Origin: Cyanoderma ruficeps
Lineage: Eukaryota; Chordata; Aves; Passeriformes; Timaliidae
Direction: 5' to 3'
Assembly (NCBI GenBank): GCA_008694505.1
Contig: VZDJ01000090.1
Location: 6,131,521-6,195,520 of the forward strand
DNA length: 64,000 nucleotides
The position numbers and the translations under genes are program-made. A model generated the notes under the pieces. It saw nothing but the letters and a program-made list of their open reading frames with translations. It did no database searches and had not been told where the DNA came from. Below, piece by piece: positions 24,601 through 38,800 of this stretch (positions are counted from its first letter, which is position 1; each line of letters starts with the position of its first letter).

Positions 24601-27600
24601 GTGCACTGTCTGAATGCATTATACAGCCAAAGGCTCCAAAGGAGCTGTGTTTGCTGTCATGAAAAGCCTTGTCGTTTCCTTTGGTGGAAAGGTTGCTTCC
24701 GTTCTTCATGTTTCTTTATTGGTTTTGTTTGCCCTTCTCTGCTAGGATTTTCCTTTTTATAGCTACCAATCCCTCAGAATTGTCCCTAGCTCAACTGAAA
24801 TTTTTTCACCTGGAATCCATTATTACAATACTTAATGGTAGTAACTACAAAAAGCCCACTTTGTAAAGAGAGGTATTGATAAGAGAAGTACCAGAAGACT
24901 TTTATGAGAAGATCACAAATCCCAGTCAAAAAGGTAACTCTTCCCCAAGTGGCACGTTGTTTTCCACTCTTCTTTCTGTTATCAGATATATTTCCCTGTT
25001 CCTGATCTGGCTGTGTGGAGAGATAAAAGAGAATAAAAGTGATTTGAAGGACAGCAAACATTAGATTTACGTCTTCTTAAAAAAACTCACTGTTTTCAAA
25101 CAAAGCTTGAAAAAGGCTTCATTGCCTTAGAAATACCAGGTAGCGTCTTCACTTTGTGTTAGGAGTAGCTGTTAGGAGCAGCTGCTTGCTCCTGTGCATT
25201 GACTGTGTGTGACGCTGTGTAAGGACTCCCGCTGGAATGGCTGCTTAATAAATGCTAGAAAATAACCACAAGTGATCTAAATGCCTGCAGAATCATAGTA
25301 AAAATGAGGTGGAGAATAATTAATTTCTGATTTACGTGACTGGGTAAGAGTTTGCCACCTTCTCTTCCTGTCTTTTTACAGATCAAGAAGATAAGAACAG
25401 AACTATGAGCTTTATTCCATTTTCTGTGGCAGATTAGGTTTCAGTCATTCCTAGCATGTGATATAATTATCCCAGACTATTGCTAGTTTACATTTAGCCA
25501 TATAGTTTTTTTTAAGCAAGTGAAGTCATCAGTCTCTTTCTTCATGGCAGCCCAGGAGCTGCTCAGTAACTGGATGAAATCCCAACTGCAACTGGAGCTG
25601 AGTGATGGAGAAGACGACATTGACTCTGTCCTTCAGGAAGAGCCTTCTGCAGCCCGTCCAAAGTATGAGCACTTTGATGGTAAGAGCACTGCAAAGCAGG
25701 TCCTGGTTTCCTCTCTGTGGCTGTGCCGGGGAAGGAGATCAGGCCTTTGGTTTGGCAGACTGAAAGGTAACAGTTGTTTTGAGGTCAGGACAGTGGACTC
25801 AGTAGAAACAAGATGATATGTGATTATTTTTGTCCCCTAGATCTTACAGCATCTTGCTGTAGGGCTGCATAAATGCACCTTATAAACATTCACTATCTCC
25901 CTTTGTAAAGAGAATTTTTTTTTTCTTTTGTGAACAGGTATTTTTGAGGCCTGTGGAGTTTATACAGCCGTTTGAGATGCTCAGAGGCAAGACAGTAAAA
26001 AATGGATGAAACATTGTTACTGCTCTAGAGTGTTCAATGGGAGACTGATTAAAGCTCTGGGGATAAATGGAGTGCAGTCAGTGTGTCCACGTTCATCAGA
26101 AATGCATTCACAGTCTGGGGAAGTGATCCCTTTAATTACATTAGGCTTTGTGATCTGAGACAGAAGGGTTTATTCATTTCAGACTAGCCTGAGATAATCT
26201 GAATTTCTCATTTCAGACTTGTGCAGCTATCTGGAATGTGAAATGGAAAGTTCCTCTGTCCAGAAATACCTCCAGCATCTTTTGCAGAGTGAAGCTGTGA
26301 ACTCTGGGATAGCGAAACACCTTAGATTTGAAGAGATCAAGGAAAAAAAACAACCTGCAGATCCACGAATAATCATGGAGCTCAGACACAAGCAGGTGAG
26401 CAGGCAAGGCAGCTCAGTTAAAAGGAATAAGGTGGAGGATTATAGGATTAGAGTAAATGCTCAGTGATATCTCTCAGAGTCTGCAATAATCTCTGACTTG
26501 GAAGCAACTACCCAAAGATACTCTTCCACAGTTCAGCTGAAACTTTACTGTATTTCCATGGGCACATCAGCCATTCAGCAGTAGCTTGCACAGTCAGCTT
26601 TCAGTAAAACTGTTGCGGTTTTCCCCCTTTTACTGAAGACTGACAAGAAGAGCTGCCACAGCAGTCAGTTCTGAGTTTGCTCCCGTTAAGGAATTTTAAT
26701 TTAATTTCACTCTCTCGCATGGAGTGTTTTGCTGGTCAAGAGCACAGTCTCTCCAGTCAGTGCCCACTATGGATAGGGTTTCTTCCTTAATGTGAAAGGT
26801 GGATTGTGACCCACCCTGGCAGTGTACAGTGAACTTCAAATTCTTCAACCTTTATTGTTTGCTTTGACTTTTGCCAATTTTCGCTTGCCCAGGTGAAAGA
26901 AAACCGAATGAGGCATCAGAAGGCTTTAGAGCTTCAGAGACAAGAAGAGTCCCTGAAGAAAGCAATTCTGTCTGAGGCCAGGCTCCGAGCACAGAAGGAG
27001 GACAAAAGGAAGGCCTTGCAGGCTAAGAAAGAGGAGGAGGAGATCCAAAGGGAAATGGTGAAGCTGCGAAAAGAAATGGCTGGGAAGGAGCACACTGTGG
27101 CAAAAGTTTGGAGAATGTAAGGAAGGGTGTGGGGGGTGTGGAGAGGTGAAAACGACTTAAAAGGTCCCTTTGTTAAATATAAGAGTGGTGATCCCGAACA
27201 AAACGGCTGTTACTGACTTTGAACTCTCCCAAACTCTCTCTCTTTTAGTCCTCTGTTACCAACATCAGTGGCAGAGTTTTTCATGAGTGGGAAGGTGGGC
27301 TAAGAAAGGTGTTATCCTCCCCTCAGCCATTACAGTATGTGCACTGAATCACAAAGTAGCAGTGTGTTTGCACCACGGTGCATTCTCTCTGTCAACTCTG
27401 TGGCTACATCCAGCCTTGTTAGGATCTAATACCACGTGAAAGCCAGTACACAGAAAAAAATAAAAGAAAAAAGTCTGTTTTGAAAGTCTAGCACTTGCAA
27501 TACTTTCCTTACTATGAGAGAATAAACAGCATTCTTGGCTGAGAATTCTGCAGACATCATTTTTTTTTTATCTGCTGAGCTTGTATTGTCACAGAGATGT

Positions 27601-30600
27601 CATTTTTAGGGATGCCATTTATTTACTTCGGCAGCCCTGTGATCGTAAATCTTCTTATAAAAGTTCTTTAATGAATTATTTACTGAAATGATTTACTATT
27701 TTCTTCTGCCTTCTGTGTTTAGGAAATGCACTAGACTGGCTAATCTATGGGCTCCCAGACCATTACAGAGGTGGTTTTTAAAAAGACTGAGTTAAAATAA
27801 TCAGGAAATTTCTAAGCTGTAGAGGTGGTTCTCTTACAACTGGCCAAAAAGAGAAGGTATTAGATTGCATATCATAATGTTAGATCTGTGTGTTTGTTCA
27901 CTTTGCAGGGAGGGGAAGAGACAAGAAGAAACTCAGAAGCTGTCAATGCAGGAGGTGTCTGCTGTGTCACCACCCCTGGTCCTGAAGAGAGAAGAGCAAG
28001 GAGAGGAGAAACAGAGAAGGACTCAGGAGCTGCTGCTCAGGATTCACACCAGCAAGCAGAGAGTGAGCATCACCTTTCTTTATCTGAGACTCTGAGCTAC
28101 CTGCCCATTTGCAAACCTGAGGTAAAAAATCCTGGTTATGCAGAATTTTTTACTTTTTTGAAGACCTCCTCATACCAGGAAAGTAGGAAAGCAGGGCCAA
28201 AAGTGTCTTGTAAGACTAAGAGCAAGAAATCCTGAGGTGCCAATCCCACTGAGCCTGTGCCTCAAGTGTATTCAGTGGGACAAGACATGGCTCTCAAGAC
28301 AGATGATAGCATAAAGGCTTCTGCAACCAAAAAATACGGAGATGTACAGAAGGAAGTGGAGTGAGATTTGTATTCCCTCAAGGAAGGAGAGGAAAGGGGA
28401 AAGTGGCAGAAAAAAGGCCTGAGAAGCCCTTATTGTGTACATGGGAAGGCATTTTAAAGATTGCCTTGCACACTGTAGTTCAGGAAAAGGGAGAGGAAAG
28501 AAATGCTGCAGCCTGGGATCAATTTTGAGCCGTGGCTCTGAGAGTTGGTGCACACTAGTAGGATATTCTGTGTTACTGTAGCAGCTCTTTCAAGGCAAAC
28601 AAACTTTAATAATTCCTAGTAGGAGTTATTAAAGAACCTTTTTGTTTCACTTTCATTATTCTGGTACTAGGGTCAGCTCTGGGTTAAATACATATCAAAT
28701 ACTCACAACTAAAGAATCTTTTAGTACTGATAATTTTGTATCTGCAGTCTCAGCAAAGGAAATAAATTTCCTGAGTGCAGGTAGGGATGCCATCCATCAC
28801 ATAATGTTTTTAATTAATAGAGCGGTCATCATCATTATGTCTATATATCTACATCTAGGGTTTCTTTCAGCAGAAGAATCCTGTAGGTTGAATGGTGATT
28901 GTCTCACAGCTCAATCCATCTGCCCATCTGCTGGATTTGAGCTTGGCTGCTGTTTAGCAGTACACAACCTCTCTCCAGCACAGTCTAAGCTGTGAAGATA
29001 AGCCTGTATGAAACCACAGACCAATTCAGGACTGGCATAATGTAAGAAGGCACAGCTTGGCTGAGCTAAGCAATAGTGACATTTTGATTACTTTCCTAAA
29101 GCAGAAAGAAACAGCTAATGCATTGACTTTTTGTAAGTCTCCATTTGAAGATTTCAGCGGGAGAGGAATACAATTAACACAAGGCACTATGACAAAAGGG
29201 GAGCAGCAGAGTCCTGTAAGTTGACCCACTTGGAGGATCAAAATGAACAGTGTCTGCAGTGACAGGGCTAGAATTATGGGGTAGATTAGATAGCAAATTG
29301 CTGCTCTGTACAATGTAATTTACTCCCAAAGGCAGCGAGTCTAATTACACAATAGGGGAAAGGTTTGGCTTCCTGCTGGAACAAGGATGAGCTGAGGCCA
29401 TGTCATAAATTCACTCTAGGAAGTGTCTTGATTTTTGTCTGAGTTAAATTTTATTTTTTTTAAAAGCAGCAGTTATTCACAAATGTGTTCTTCTTACCTG
29501 TAGCATCTTAGACATTTTCTAGATTTGAAAGTACTTTCCCTGTCTCTAGGAATTGTATGTTCCTCACCCATTTCATTCCTTTGTACTTGGTGAACTAAGT
29601 GCATTTCACTCCAAAGCATAGAGCCCCTTGATGTCTCTTTCTAGACCCTTTCTGCTTTTTGTAGAAGACCTGTACATGCTCTGCAATTTTTTTTTTAATC
29701 CTTAAGATAATTGTTGAAAATGAGGATTCTAAAAAGAATCTCAAAAAGGAAGGCTGGAATAGGCAAAGGGCGGAGGGGATCAGTATTTGTGTGACAGGCT
29801 GTATCTTGCTCATTGGTTTTCTGAAACTCTCCCATGCAGTGCTTACAACGACATTTCTCTGCTTGGCTGAAAGTCCTTCTGGAGCACAGAATTAAAATGG
29901 GAAAAGCCAGAGCCCTTGCTGACTGGAAATGCCAGCTGAAGGCCCTGCGAGCTTGGAGAAACTATACTTGGGCCCAGAAAGTAGAGCAGGAGACAAAGCA
30001 ATTGGAAGTTCATCTGCAAGAGCAAAACAGGTAGTGCCCCTTTACTGTGGAATTCCTCCTTCTGCGGCCGTACTTGGGCAGAGCAGCGATCAGGGACTGT
30101 AAAAGGAGCTTGTCAGTTATCCAGCAGGAGGGAAACAGCAGCTTTTTGAGAAAATTCCTGCAGTGCCTGCAGTTTGCCAGAGGCGTTGTGGCACAGATGA
30201 AAAGGAGGACAGATATAAACAGGAGCTTCAGCACTTTCCAACAAGCCTTCATCTCACTCTCTGTAGGTATCTTTCCTAGAAAACTCACCCTGGCTCGCTT
30301 TGGACTCCAGAGAATATGAGTTGCCAAATTTATTCCTGATTAATATATTTGCTGTTCCAGTAGAAGTATAGCAGAGATCATTTTGGCCAGTGCCTTTCAT
30401 TAAGGAGGCTGTTGGATGAATTCCCTATCATCCAGAGAAAATACTTCCCTTTGCAGGTGTCTGGCAGGCTGCAGTGGTGAGACACTGTCACTTCCCCATA
30501 TGCAGCTGGCCAGGCAACACGATCCCTGTTCTGCAGCTATCCTGCATCCCAGAGATGCCACAGGAAATTGCAAAGTGTGAACTATCTAAACTTAATTCAG

Positions 30601-33600
30601 AATAGCAGGCATCCTTTCCGCCCTCCCACTCCTCCTGGAGGAGCTCTGTACAGCTTCAGAGGGCCTTCAGAGTTAAGCAGCAAAAAGACTCAGGAATTGA
30701 TGTGGCTTGGTGCCTGGGCAGAAGCCTCACTCCTGCCATAACACAAATGCTTTTCTCATTCAGGAAAACCCAACTGGCTGTGGAGCACAACCAGCGACGC
30801 CTCCTGCGCTGCTGCTTTCTGGCCTGGCAGCACTGGAGCCGAGCGGAGACGGAAGAGCGAGAGCTGCAGGTGAAGAGGGAGCAGACAAAGAGAAAGATGG
30901 AACAGCTGCTGGAGGCTGTGCCACTGGGAAAAGGTGGGGACAGGCCACTGGAGGCTAACAAGCCTGGGACAGCAGAAGTCAACCATCATCGAGATTTACA
31001 GCAAGACAAGGTAAATCCTTCTCATGTGGTTTTGCCACATAGCAGAACTCTTAGAAAGTACTTACGTTATGCAGTCTGAAATAAAGAGTACATTTGCCCA
31101 GAGGAAAGCTGCTTTCCCAGGATGACCCCCAAATACCTGCCAGCAACTGTTCAGGAGAGAAGTCTAGAAATCAGAGGCAAATGTGAAGGACAATGGATGA
31201 GTTTTAAAAATAATCTCTAGTGCTGCCAAAGAACAACCCTTTATGTACTCTGAGTCGCAGTGAGCATCCCACCCCCAGATCACTTTTACTGAGAGATTAG
31301 TTACATCTTTGATGCCAGCGTAGACTTAAAAAGGATAACTTGACTGCATGACAAGAGCTATTTTTCATGCCAGTGCAGCTTTCCTGCTTTTAACTATGAG
31401 GAAAAAAAAAAAGGTTGTCACTAGCTGTTTCAGGATAATGCACATCACAGGGAGGTAAGAGAGGAGCATCAGAGATTGCTTCCTTAAATTGTCATTTGTC
31501 AGGTTGGATCTCTATCTTCCCTTCTGTCTATAAAATCTGTACCACATCAGTGCTCCTGTGTCAGTATTAGAGCTCACACACACATTACAGGTCAAGCTTT
31601 CTGTTTGATTAAGTGTGAGCAAAAGTTGATTTCTTTCAATGCTTATACTATCCTAGTAGGCCTGTATTTCTCTTCTGCTGCACTGGTAAAATTTGTGCTC
31701 AAGGAATGGGACTGAATTACGGGTTTGACCTAGGATTTAGAAAGCAGACCTGGTAGCTGACAGCTCTTCAGAGAATGACCATGTGTCTGAAAGGTGCAGC
31801 CTCATTCCCCACTGTGCACCTGTTTTGTGGTAACATTTATCAAAGCTGGAAAAGAAGCATGGGGAAGCAGCACCCTGTAGACTTCCCTTCCATCTAAAGG
31901 GGACTGTTCAGTAGGTCAGCTGTGTAGATCACTTCAACAACTGTTGTTAATTTTATTCTCCATCTGAGCGCTGAGCTGGGACAATGCAGTTCAAAAGGGA
32001 GTGTGCTAATCCCCGAGAAACGAGCTGTCCTAAGATGTGCTCCATAACAAAGTAGTCAGAATGTATTCCTGCCAAAGCTCTTGCCTAATCAGGATTTTTC
32101 TTCCTCCTGGTGAAATGGCACTCAGCTCCTTAAGAGTTCTTTTCCACAGCCTCCATTTTGTGCATAATGGGGCCCCTCTGGCCTGACTGGATAAAGATAG
32201 CTGAGATTACCCTACTTCTCAGGCATCTCACTAGATTTGCATTTTAAAAAACACTATGCAGGAAGGGCAGAAGAGTGCTTGGTTTTAATCAATGCCAAAT
32301 TTTCCTCATTTCTTTTTGTTTTTCTCCTAGCTGACTGAAACTTGCCTCATACAGAAAGAGCCTGATCAGACCAGAGACCAGTCTTGTTGGGATGTTGTTC
32401 ACACATCTCATTTCTACAGAAACCCCAAATTTGCCTTGGAGATTACCATTAAACATGCAACCCTGAGTGCCCAGGACCAGGCTATGTACAGGAATCAAAT
32501 AGCCACAGTCCTCCAGCATTTTCAGGCACCCAGTCCAAAGACATCTCCTGCTTATGGCAGTCGTTTTGAGCACCGTCACACCTTCCAGCAACGTGTGATT
32601 GAGGAGCAGAGACAGCAACTTCAGAAACAGCAAGAGCTGATCCTTAAACTGCAGGAAAATCAGAAGCTCAACGGAGATGAAGAAGAGGCAGCACAAGCTA
32701 TGGCTGTAACCCAGACATTTAACAGTTCTGTTTCTCAAACCAGGGAGGAAAAACAATCCAAATGCAAGAATACAACCCCTTTGAGGTATATGCCCTCAAT
32801 AAAGCAGGGTCAGTCATCTTGTCCCATTCCCACTCAAGCTGAGCCAGAATTTGCCAGACACATTTCAGTCATGCTAGTGCTATCTGCTGTTCCTCTCAGC
32901 TGTGACTTAGACTCAAAGGAAGTATCAGACTGGCTGCAGTTCTCTCTTTTGCTCCCTCTCTGCACTGGCTCAGTATCAGGTGGTTCCATGCAGAGTCCTT
33001 AGAAACAGCAACACCAGTGTCCCCCAGAGTAGCAGTGGGGATTTATTTAGTTGTGAAAAAAGAGAGCCTCATCCTCTGATATTAGACCATTCAGGAGCCC
33101 TGGAACTCAGGGGAGTCCCTGTGCAAGGATGCATCATCAGTCCCATTTGAAGCAGAAGAAGGGTGTGTTGGGGTAATGCAGCACAGTGGAGAACAGAAAC
33201 TACAAGGCCATAGGTGGTAGGTGCGAGATGTAGTTTGACTACATTTACTGAAGGATTTCCTTACTCTTCTCTTCCATAGCCCACCTGATTCTCATGGGCC
33301 AGAAAACACAAGGGCAGCAGTGCAAGGCAGGAGGGCCCCCAGCCGGCTGACCTCGCCTCATCCCATACTGAAAGGTATTGTTCTAGATGGCAAACACCAG
33401 TCCAGACAACTTCTTCTCAACAGCTTGTATGGAAATGTCTGTCTTTGCCTCAGCTTTGCTGGTTGATGATACTGTGCAAGTAAAATTCTGCACTTTCCTT
33501 CCCAGTCTGATGAGTGCTGTGAGAGGAGAGGGTGAGCTGTTTTCCTGTCTGAGTCAGGCATCTGTAAAACCTGGGACACTGCAAACCCCTCATGTCCACA

Positions 33601-35763
33601 CTTCGTACACTGTTGTGGCACCTGTTCCTAACACCTGTGGTTGTGTCTGCTGTGACAAGACTCAGAGAAGCTGTACAGGTTTTTTTTGCCATCAGTCTCA
33701 TTCCCTTCATTATGCATCCAAGTAACACTTAAACTAGCCAGTCATTTTCATCCAGCTTTGACAAGGTGTTGAGATTTCAGAGGGACTTAAGTGCCTAGCC
33801 AAGGTGTTGTGAGCCAGGCTGGGGAAGGAGCTCCAGATGCCTCTCTTTTGTAAGGTATCTCCCCTTCTCTGGCCACACTGGAACACAATAAACATGCAAC
33901 ATGGCCTTTTTATCAGTCAGCTAGGATCAGGGTTCTGTTATATCTCTAGGTCAAGTTCTTCTGTATTAATGCATGCAGTCTGCATGAAAGCTTGTCTGGA
34001 ATATGATCATTGTGATGTTTCAATAGTTTTGGGATCAGCAGACCCTTTTGGCCATTAATAGTTGTCTTTCACTACCTGTGTTCAGCTCCAATGCTACCTA
34101 GTCCAAGCCATTATTCACCCTGATTTGCCTGCACTCTGTACACCTTAGAGACAGCAAGCATATTTTTCAGAGCATTCAAGTACTTGTGTTTAAAGATCCC
34201 CCCCAAAAAATTCAGCGACGAAAATATCACTGAATGGTTTTCCCTTGGCAGAGAATCCTGGGACAGCTGAGAGGAGAAAAGAATCTGAGGAAACACTGTA
34301 GTCAAAACACTTCAGTGCCTCCCGGTTATTGACTGCTTTAGGCTGTGCTTTGCAACTGCAGAGGAAGCAAGCACAGGTTCCCAACTCCTCTGCATGTTCC
34401 ATGTGTAACACCTTTGCTGATGGCCAGCAAGATCACTCCGTTGCAATTTATCTTCCAAAAAAAGCATTAAGCAGTAATTTCTTACTAGTGGGACCAAGTG
34501 CCTGTATGTCACTATGACAATGATGCTGTCATGAAATTGCTTTTAAATAAGCAGTTAGAGCTTACTGGAGACCTCAGAGCAATTGCTGCTAAATCATGTG
34601 CCCTGAGCCTCAGCCCTCAGTCAGGAAAAGCAGGGAAGGACAAACCTTCTGAACACAGCTTCATTCATAACTGATCCTTATGGTTGTGACTGCCAACCAA
34701 GGAGGGTGGAGAGAAGGTAATTGCCATGCTCCTGAGTCATCTCACAAATGTCTATGGGCTCCTTGTTCATGACACTGCCAGCTGCAAAGAGCAGTAGGAA
34801 GCAGCTCCCTTTGTGCTGGCATTGCCAGGGCAGTGGGAGCCTGCCATAGAGTGATGCATCCTTGTTCACCAAACTTCAGCCATTACACCATAGCTCATTT
34901 CCACTAAGCCTCATGTCCTTTGTTTCTGTAGGAATGGAGGAGAGAGCAATTCAGCGGGCAGAACAGAAGAAGAAAATGGAAGAAGCCAAACAACGAAAAG
35001 CAGAGGAAAAATTGGTGAGAGAAGCAGGAAATGAAATAACGTGTCTTTCACATCATTCCAGTTACAAGAAAAGCTGATTTAACCCCAGAGTCAGGGACTG
35101 AGAAAAGACTCTTTATCCAAAGCAGGAGTTTCATGACTTGTGAGAAAGCAAATGTCCATCACACATCAAAAGAAGTAGTTACTGCTGCTTTTGCAGGACC
35201 AGCCCTGCTGTATCATAGGCAGGCACTTCATCTTGAAGTTGCCGTTCCAGAAGCAGCCTCCCTTACCACCCCAAACACTTTTTTCACACCTACCCCATGA
35301 CTGTAGCTTGTCTTTGTTGAGAATGGTAAGGGTGGAAGTGCACACAGGGACCTGGCAGTGGTGGGGTTCCCCTCCCTACCTTTCCTTTCTGTTAAAGAGG
35401 GAAGATACTGACAATGTTTGTATAGTTAATATACAAATTCTGGGATACGCATCCAACAGAGGAGCCTTCTTCAAGTCAGGGTATTAAACTGTTACTGAAA
35501 ACATTGCTAGTAAATTGCATTAGGATTAAAAAGTGTCCAAGGAAGGATCTTTAGTGTCTGGGGAAAGAAATGTTTGGGTACCTGTAATGCTGCTTCGCAT
35601 GTGGAAAGGAAACTTGAGTGCAGTGCCTGGGGATTCAGAACTGACTTCAGTAATCAAGTTCTCAATAAATGACTTGGTGTATGGTTTACGTTTTTTCAGA
35701 GGAAGAGTGGACAAATACTGTAACTTAGGGCAAAGAAAGATATACATGTACATACATAGAAAA

Positions 35764-35832
<69 letters not shown>

Positions 35833-38800
35833 GATATGTATATAGGTAGTAAAAAGGACAGTCCCTCTTCCCTGTCCTTTCTGCAGTTCACACTGGAGCA
35901 CAGATCATGTCTAGCATGTGAAACTTCACCTGCTGAAGTTTCAGGTGTTGGTCAATATTAGAGGAATACTGGGAAAGTTTAAAGATCTGTGTTCATAGAA
36001 AAAGTCACATGAAACAAATTGAATTTCACCTTTCTCCATTTCAAGGCCCAGCTGAAGGCTGAAGAGGAAGCACGACAGAGGAAGGAAGCTGAGGAAAAGG
36101 AAGCACAGCAGGAAAAGCGCCGGGAGGAGAGAAGGCAGCAGAAGCTGGTGACCAAATGCCTCACCTGTTTCTTCCCCTTTAGCAGGGATAGGGAAGAAGA
36201 TGCATTACCCACTGGTACTCAGTCAGCAGCCAGAGTAATGTGAGCTGGAGGTCTTCAGAGTTCCACAGCACAGCACCCACAGTGCAGACTCACAATCTGC
36301 CCCCTTTCTGGCAGAAAAGGAAGGCCTTAGGGGAAGGGCTGTGTCCCAAATGTGCTATGAAGTATATACTGTCTGTCTCCTCAGCAGGACTAGAGGTCCC
36401 AGCTGCTGGACATTCTCTGCTGAGATACAGCCACATAAGCCCCTCAAAGTGGCAGCATGTTCAGTCTACTCTCAGATTCCTTCCACTCTTGTCATCCCTC
36501 CAATGTACACAGTGATAGCAGTCACAAACACATGATTCAGAAGTAAACATACTGACAGTTATATCAAGGGCACCTTTTCCTCTTGGAGCTAACCTAGGAA
36601 TAGCTGCACTTCATTATTGTTACTTGGAAATGAGTCGTCCTAATAACCCAAATAGCGCATTTCAAATCCTACAGGAATTCAACCTACAGCTACTGTTCTG
36701 CTTGAATTGAGTGTCTTAGAAGGTTTGACATTCATCCCTGAGTATCAGTCAAAAGGGTGTTATACAGTTATAAAATACCCACATCCCTCCCCTGCTGTTT
36801 AGGCTAGATTAAGTGGTAGGGTCCATGCATAAACTCAGAGTCATTTCTGGACATGTTTTGGACATCAAAGAAGGTTCCTGCTACATCAGCACTTGAGGGA
36901 GCCGCAGGTGTCATGTCTGTTACAGTAACTCCAAACTGCAGTGCTGATACACAGCCCAAAGGAGTGTCCAGGAATACCATCATCTCCCAGAAGACAGTTT
37001 GCTTTAGGACACAGGTTCTACTGCGTGGGGTCATGTCTAGTCTGCAGTGCTAAAGATGATGCAGATCCCTATTTCCTTTCAGGTCAGAACCTCCAGCTCC
37101 AATATGATAATCTATTGTCATTGTTTAATAGCCTCTTCATCCTGAGGGAATTAAAACTACTGCTTTTTATATTGCAGAAAGAACTGGAGAGGCAGAGGAG
37201 GCTGGAGAAAGAGCAGCAGCTCCAGAAAAAGGCTAGAGATCACTATGAGAAGGTCCTTCTCAGAAAGCTGGGAATAGTGCCATGGAAAAGGCTGAGGGAG
37301 CAAGCCAAGGAAAACCTACTGGTAAGTGCTGAGAGTAAAGAAAATGACTGCTGCCATAGGAGGAAGGGAAAAAGTAGATGCAGCACTTAGCAGAAGCCTT
37401 AATAGGTTTTTAGGCCAGGTAGAGATGGAAGAAGCAAAAACTCTCCCTTGCATACCCTGCCTTATATTAGTTCTTTAAATCAGCCCATCTGACAATAATC
37501 ATGAAAAGCCATTAAAAACCCGCAGGGATGGCATCCTCATTTATAGCTGATTAAACAGGATTAAACAGAAAAAAAAAAATTATATGACTTGCACCTGCCA
37601 GTTCTTTTTACTCCACAGCAACACTTATCAGTGAGATACTGCCAGGCAACTTCAGCTGCAGGAGTTAACCCCAGCCTAACATCAGGGCTTTCATTCTCTC
37701 TGAAGTTGCTGCTACAGATTGGCCACTGCTGGTGGCAAGACACTACAGCTGATAATCCAATAATCTATTCTATCCTGGCCTTATCCTCAGTGCAGAACAG
37801 CAAGTGGCAGCTTCCGAGACCTCAATGCAGGAATATTGCTAATGAAACATTTCCACACGTGACTGGGTCTGCATCCCTTATCAGGGAGAGACTGATAACA
37901 CTCAGCTGTATCCTGAAGATCCAGCCAGAGCCCAGGGCTAAATTGGAAAGCTTCCATTTAAGTCACTGGAACTGGAGCTACTCACAGTACTTCACCAAAT
38001 ACACCCAGGCCTCCAGCTGGGAAGAAGTAGATGGATACAAGCTGTTCCATATGTCCACCCCGCTGGTCAGCATTATGGACAGCCTTGGACTAAGCTGTTA
38101 CAGGCCATGCCTCTGCCCCATTCACAATCAGTTAAACTGAGCATTCAAAAGGGTTTTCTCTAGCAATGATGCAGCAATGGCCTGGTAGAGAGATTTGTCT
38201 TGTTCCTTATGCTGACCCCTCTTTGTGGGATCCTGTAAGTTATTCCAGCTGTCAGAAATCTGGATTTGAGCAGCCCCAAAAAGCTGAGATTATTTTCTAG
38301 TGCACCCAATTTTCTGTGGCTTTATACTTAGGTGGTCACCAGTTCAGGTAACCAGCTGCTGTCTCTGCTGTCTTCACTCAGGTGGCACAAAGGCACCACA
38401 GCTTGGGCCTGCAGAGGAAATGCCTGATGACTTGGCTGCAGGACACCCAGCAGAGTCTCAGGGAGAAGATGTCTCGGGCTGAGGACTTCTATTCTCATAT
38501 GTTACTGAGATGGGGCTTCAGGAACTGGCTAAAGGTTGGCTTGCACCACAGTAGGGAAATGATACTAAAAGAGCTGGCTGCTGCCATGCCTTCCTCTCAC
38601 CACAGTGCAATTCACAAGTACAACCTTTGCAGAGTTACGCTATCCCCATTGCAGCAACATTATTTCCTTTTTCAGATACCTTCTCTCAGCTTCTCATCCT
38701 CCATCACTCTCTTCCACACAGAATTTTCTCTTACACGCTGCTCCTCCACCATCTACTCTCTCATCCTGCTCCCTGCTGATTTTCCTCCACTCCTGTGCCC

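Noticed and set aside
32436..33002. 188-codon open frame as a separate gene
   Set aside because: The first part is CCDC191 exon 9; the remainder is intron read-through beyond the GTATAT donor at 32786.
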